A DNA stretch of 6,055 nucleotides from Clostridiales bacterium UBA1206 (GTDB lineage Bacteria; Bacillota; Clostridia; Oscillospirales; CAG-382): the NCBI GenBank assembly GCA_002310055.1, contig DBXS01000004.1, forward strand, positions 43,398 through 49,452, given 5' to 3'. The notes under the pieces were generated by a model that had not been told where the DNA came from, did not search any database, and worked only from the letters and a program-made list of their open reading frames with translations. The position numbers and the translations under genes are program-made. Of this stretch, positions 5,727 to 6,055 are shown piece after piece. Position 1 is the first letter of the stretch. Each line of letters opens with the position of its first letter.

Positions 5727-6055
5727 TCATAATAAGCTTATTACATAGTGAACATTTTCATCAATTGAACGTGTGCCGTCAATCTTGATCACGGGTATGC
5801 TAAGTTTTGAAAGCCATTCTTCAACAAACGAATCCGGACGCTTTTCCACCATATGAAAGAATGCTTCTTCTTTTTCGTATAAGTCTCCGCCTTTCAGCAT
5901 GCGGTCACCGAATTTTTCGAAGGAACGTTTCCGAATTCGCATCAAGCGAATATCTTTCGGAACTTCTATGTAAATTGCTTTTGAAAACATGTTTTCTATT
6001 TCTTTTGAGTAATCCGCCTTAACAGCGGCAAGAACGATTTTATCAAAAACAAGTA
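5727..6055 (-). CDS. P-loop nucleotide kinase / AAA-type ATPase, C-terminal part (gene runs off the window)
   Basis: The frame is open from the stop codon (5729-5727) to the window edge, giving 108 visible residues. The ATG at 5990 is internal, because coding continues upstream of it with DKIVLAAVKADY. The visible part resembles the C-terminal half of small P-loop kinases. A beta strand (AIYIEVP) leads into an arginine-rich helix RLMRIRKRSFEKFGDRM, which resembles a lid with phosphate-contacting arginines. A segment with GGDLYEKEEAFF follows, then a closing strand PVIKIDGTRSIDENV typical of adenylate-, uridylate- or dephospho-CoA-kinase-like folds. The Walker A motif would be in the missing N-terminal part, so catalytic competence and substrate cannot be judged. 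I recall close sequences annotated only as AAA family ATPase in Clostridia. Base composition is about 39% GC by hand count over 5761-6055, much lower than the operon it precedes. Confidence 0.65.
   Translation of the reverse strand, partial: LVFDKIVLAAVKADYSKEIENMFSKAIYIEVPKDIRLMRIRKRSFEKFGDRMLKGGDLYEKEEAFFHMVEKRPDSFVEEWLSKLSIPVIKIDGTRSIDENVHYVISLL

Noticed and set aside
5548..5748. Small plus-strand ORF of 66 codons across the intergenic region
   Set aside because: It runs through the terminator hairpin and the tRNA T-arm-like sequence, and its RIRTLE portion is what reverse reading of a T-arm gives. It has no convincing ribosome binding site.

Overview
The window looks like a chromosomal housekeeping segment from a bacterium of the Bacillota, most likely a Clostridia-type lineage. 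The evidence is AGGAGG-type ribosome binding sites, AT-rich sigma-A type promoters set among GC-rich genes, a metG-tatD pair as in the Bacillus/Clostridium metS-yabD neighbourhood, and a short four-cysteine MetRS with a C-terminal tRNA-binding domain. No finer placement is possible by eye. All recognised genes lie on the minus strand, so transcription runs from high to low coordinates.

Layout in transcription order. (1) Positions 5727-6055 hold the C-terminal part of a P-loop nucleotide kinase/AAA-type ATPase whose start lies beyond the window. It is about 39% GC by hand count, against roughly 53-70% in lines sampled from the other genes. (2) Positions 5500-5726 are an intergenic region with a tRNA T-arm-like sequence, a strong rho-independent hairpin (5614-5643) and a near-consensus promoter (TTGACT, 17 bp, extended TATAAT). 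(3) That promoter drives a tightly packed operon: a CPBP/CAAX-type membrane protease, tadA, metG and tatD. The CPBP-tadA and metG-tatD junctions overlap (ATGA and TGATG), while tadA and metG are separated by a 53-nt spacer containing a perfect 7-bp hairpin. (4) Positions 1197-1326 hold the gap promoter region, with a weak terminator for the operon, palindromic operator-like sequence and a cre-like box. (5) gap encodes NAD-type glyceraldehyde-3-phosphate dehydrogenase and appears to be a single-gene unit ending in a clear 15-bp terminator. (6) Positions 1-66 hold a second large inverted repeat, cut by the window edge, that may terminate a converging plus-strand gene.

Functionally, tadA (A34-to-I34 editing of tRNA) and metG (charging of Met-tRNA) form a translation module. 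tatD (3'-5' exonuclease/quality control) and a membrane protease are co-transcribed with it, and gap is a separate central-glycolysis unit. I see no CRISPR array, complete insertion sequence, toxin-antitoxin pair, complete RNA gene or obviously new multi-gene system. The most unusual part is the 5500-6055 end, where base composition drops sharply next to a degenerate tRNA-like sequence. This is compatible with the edge of a transferred segment.
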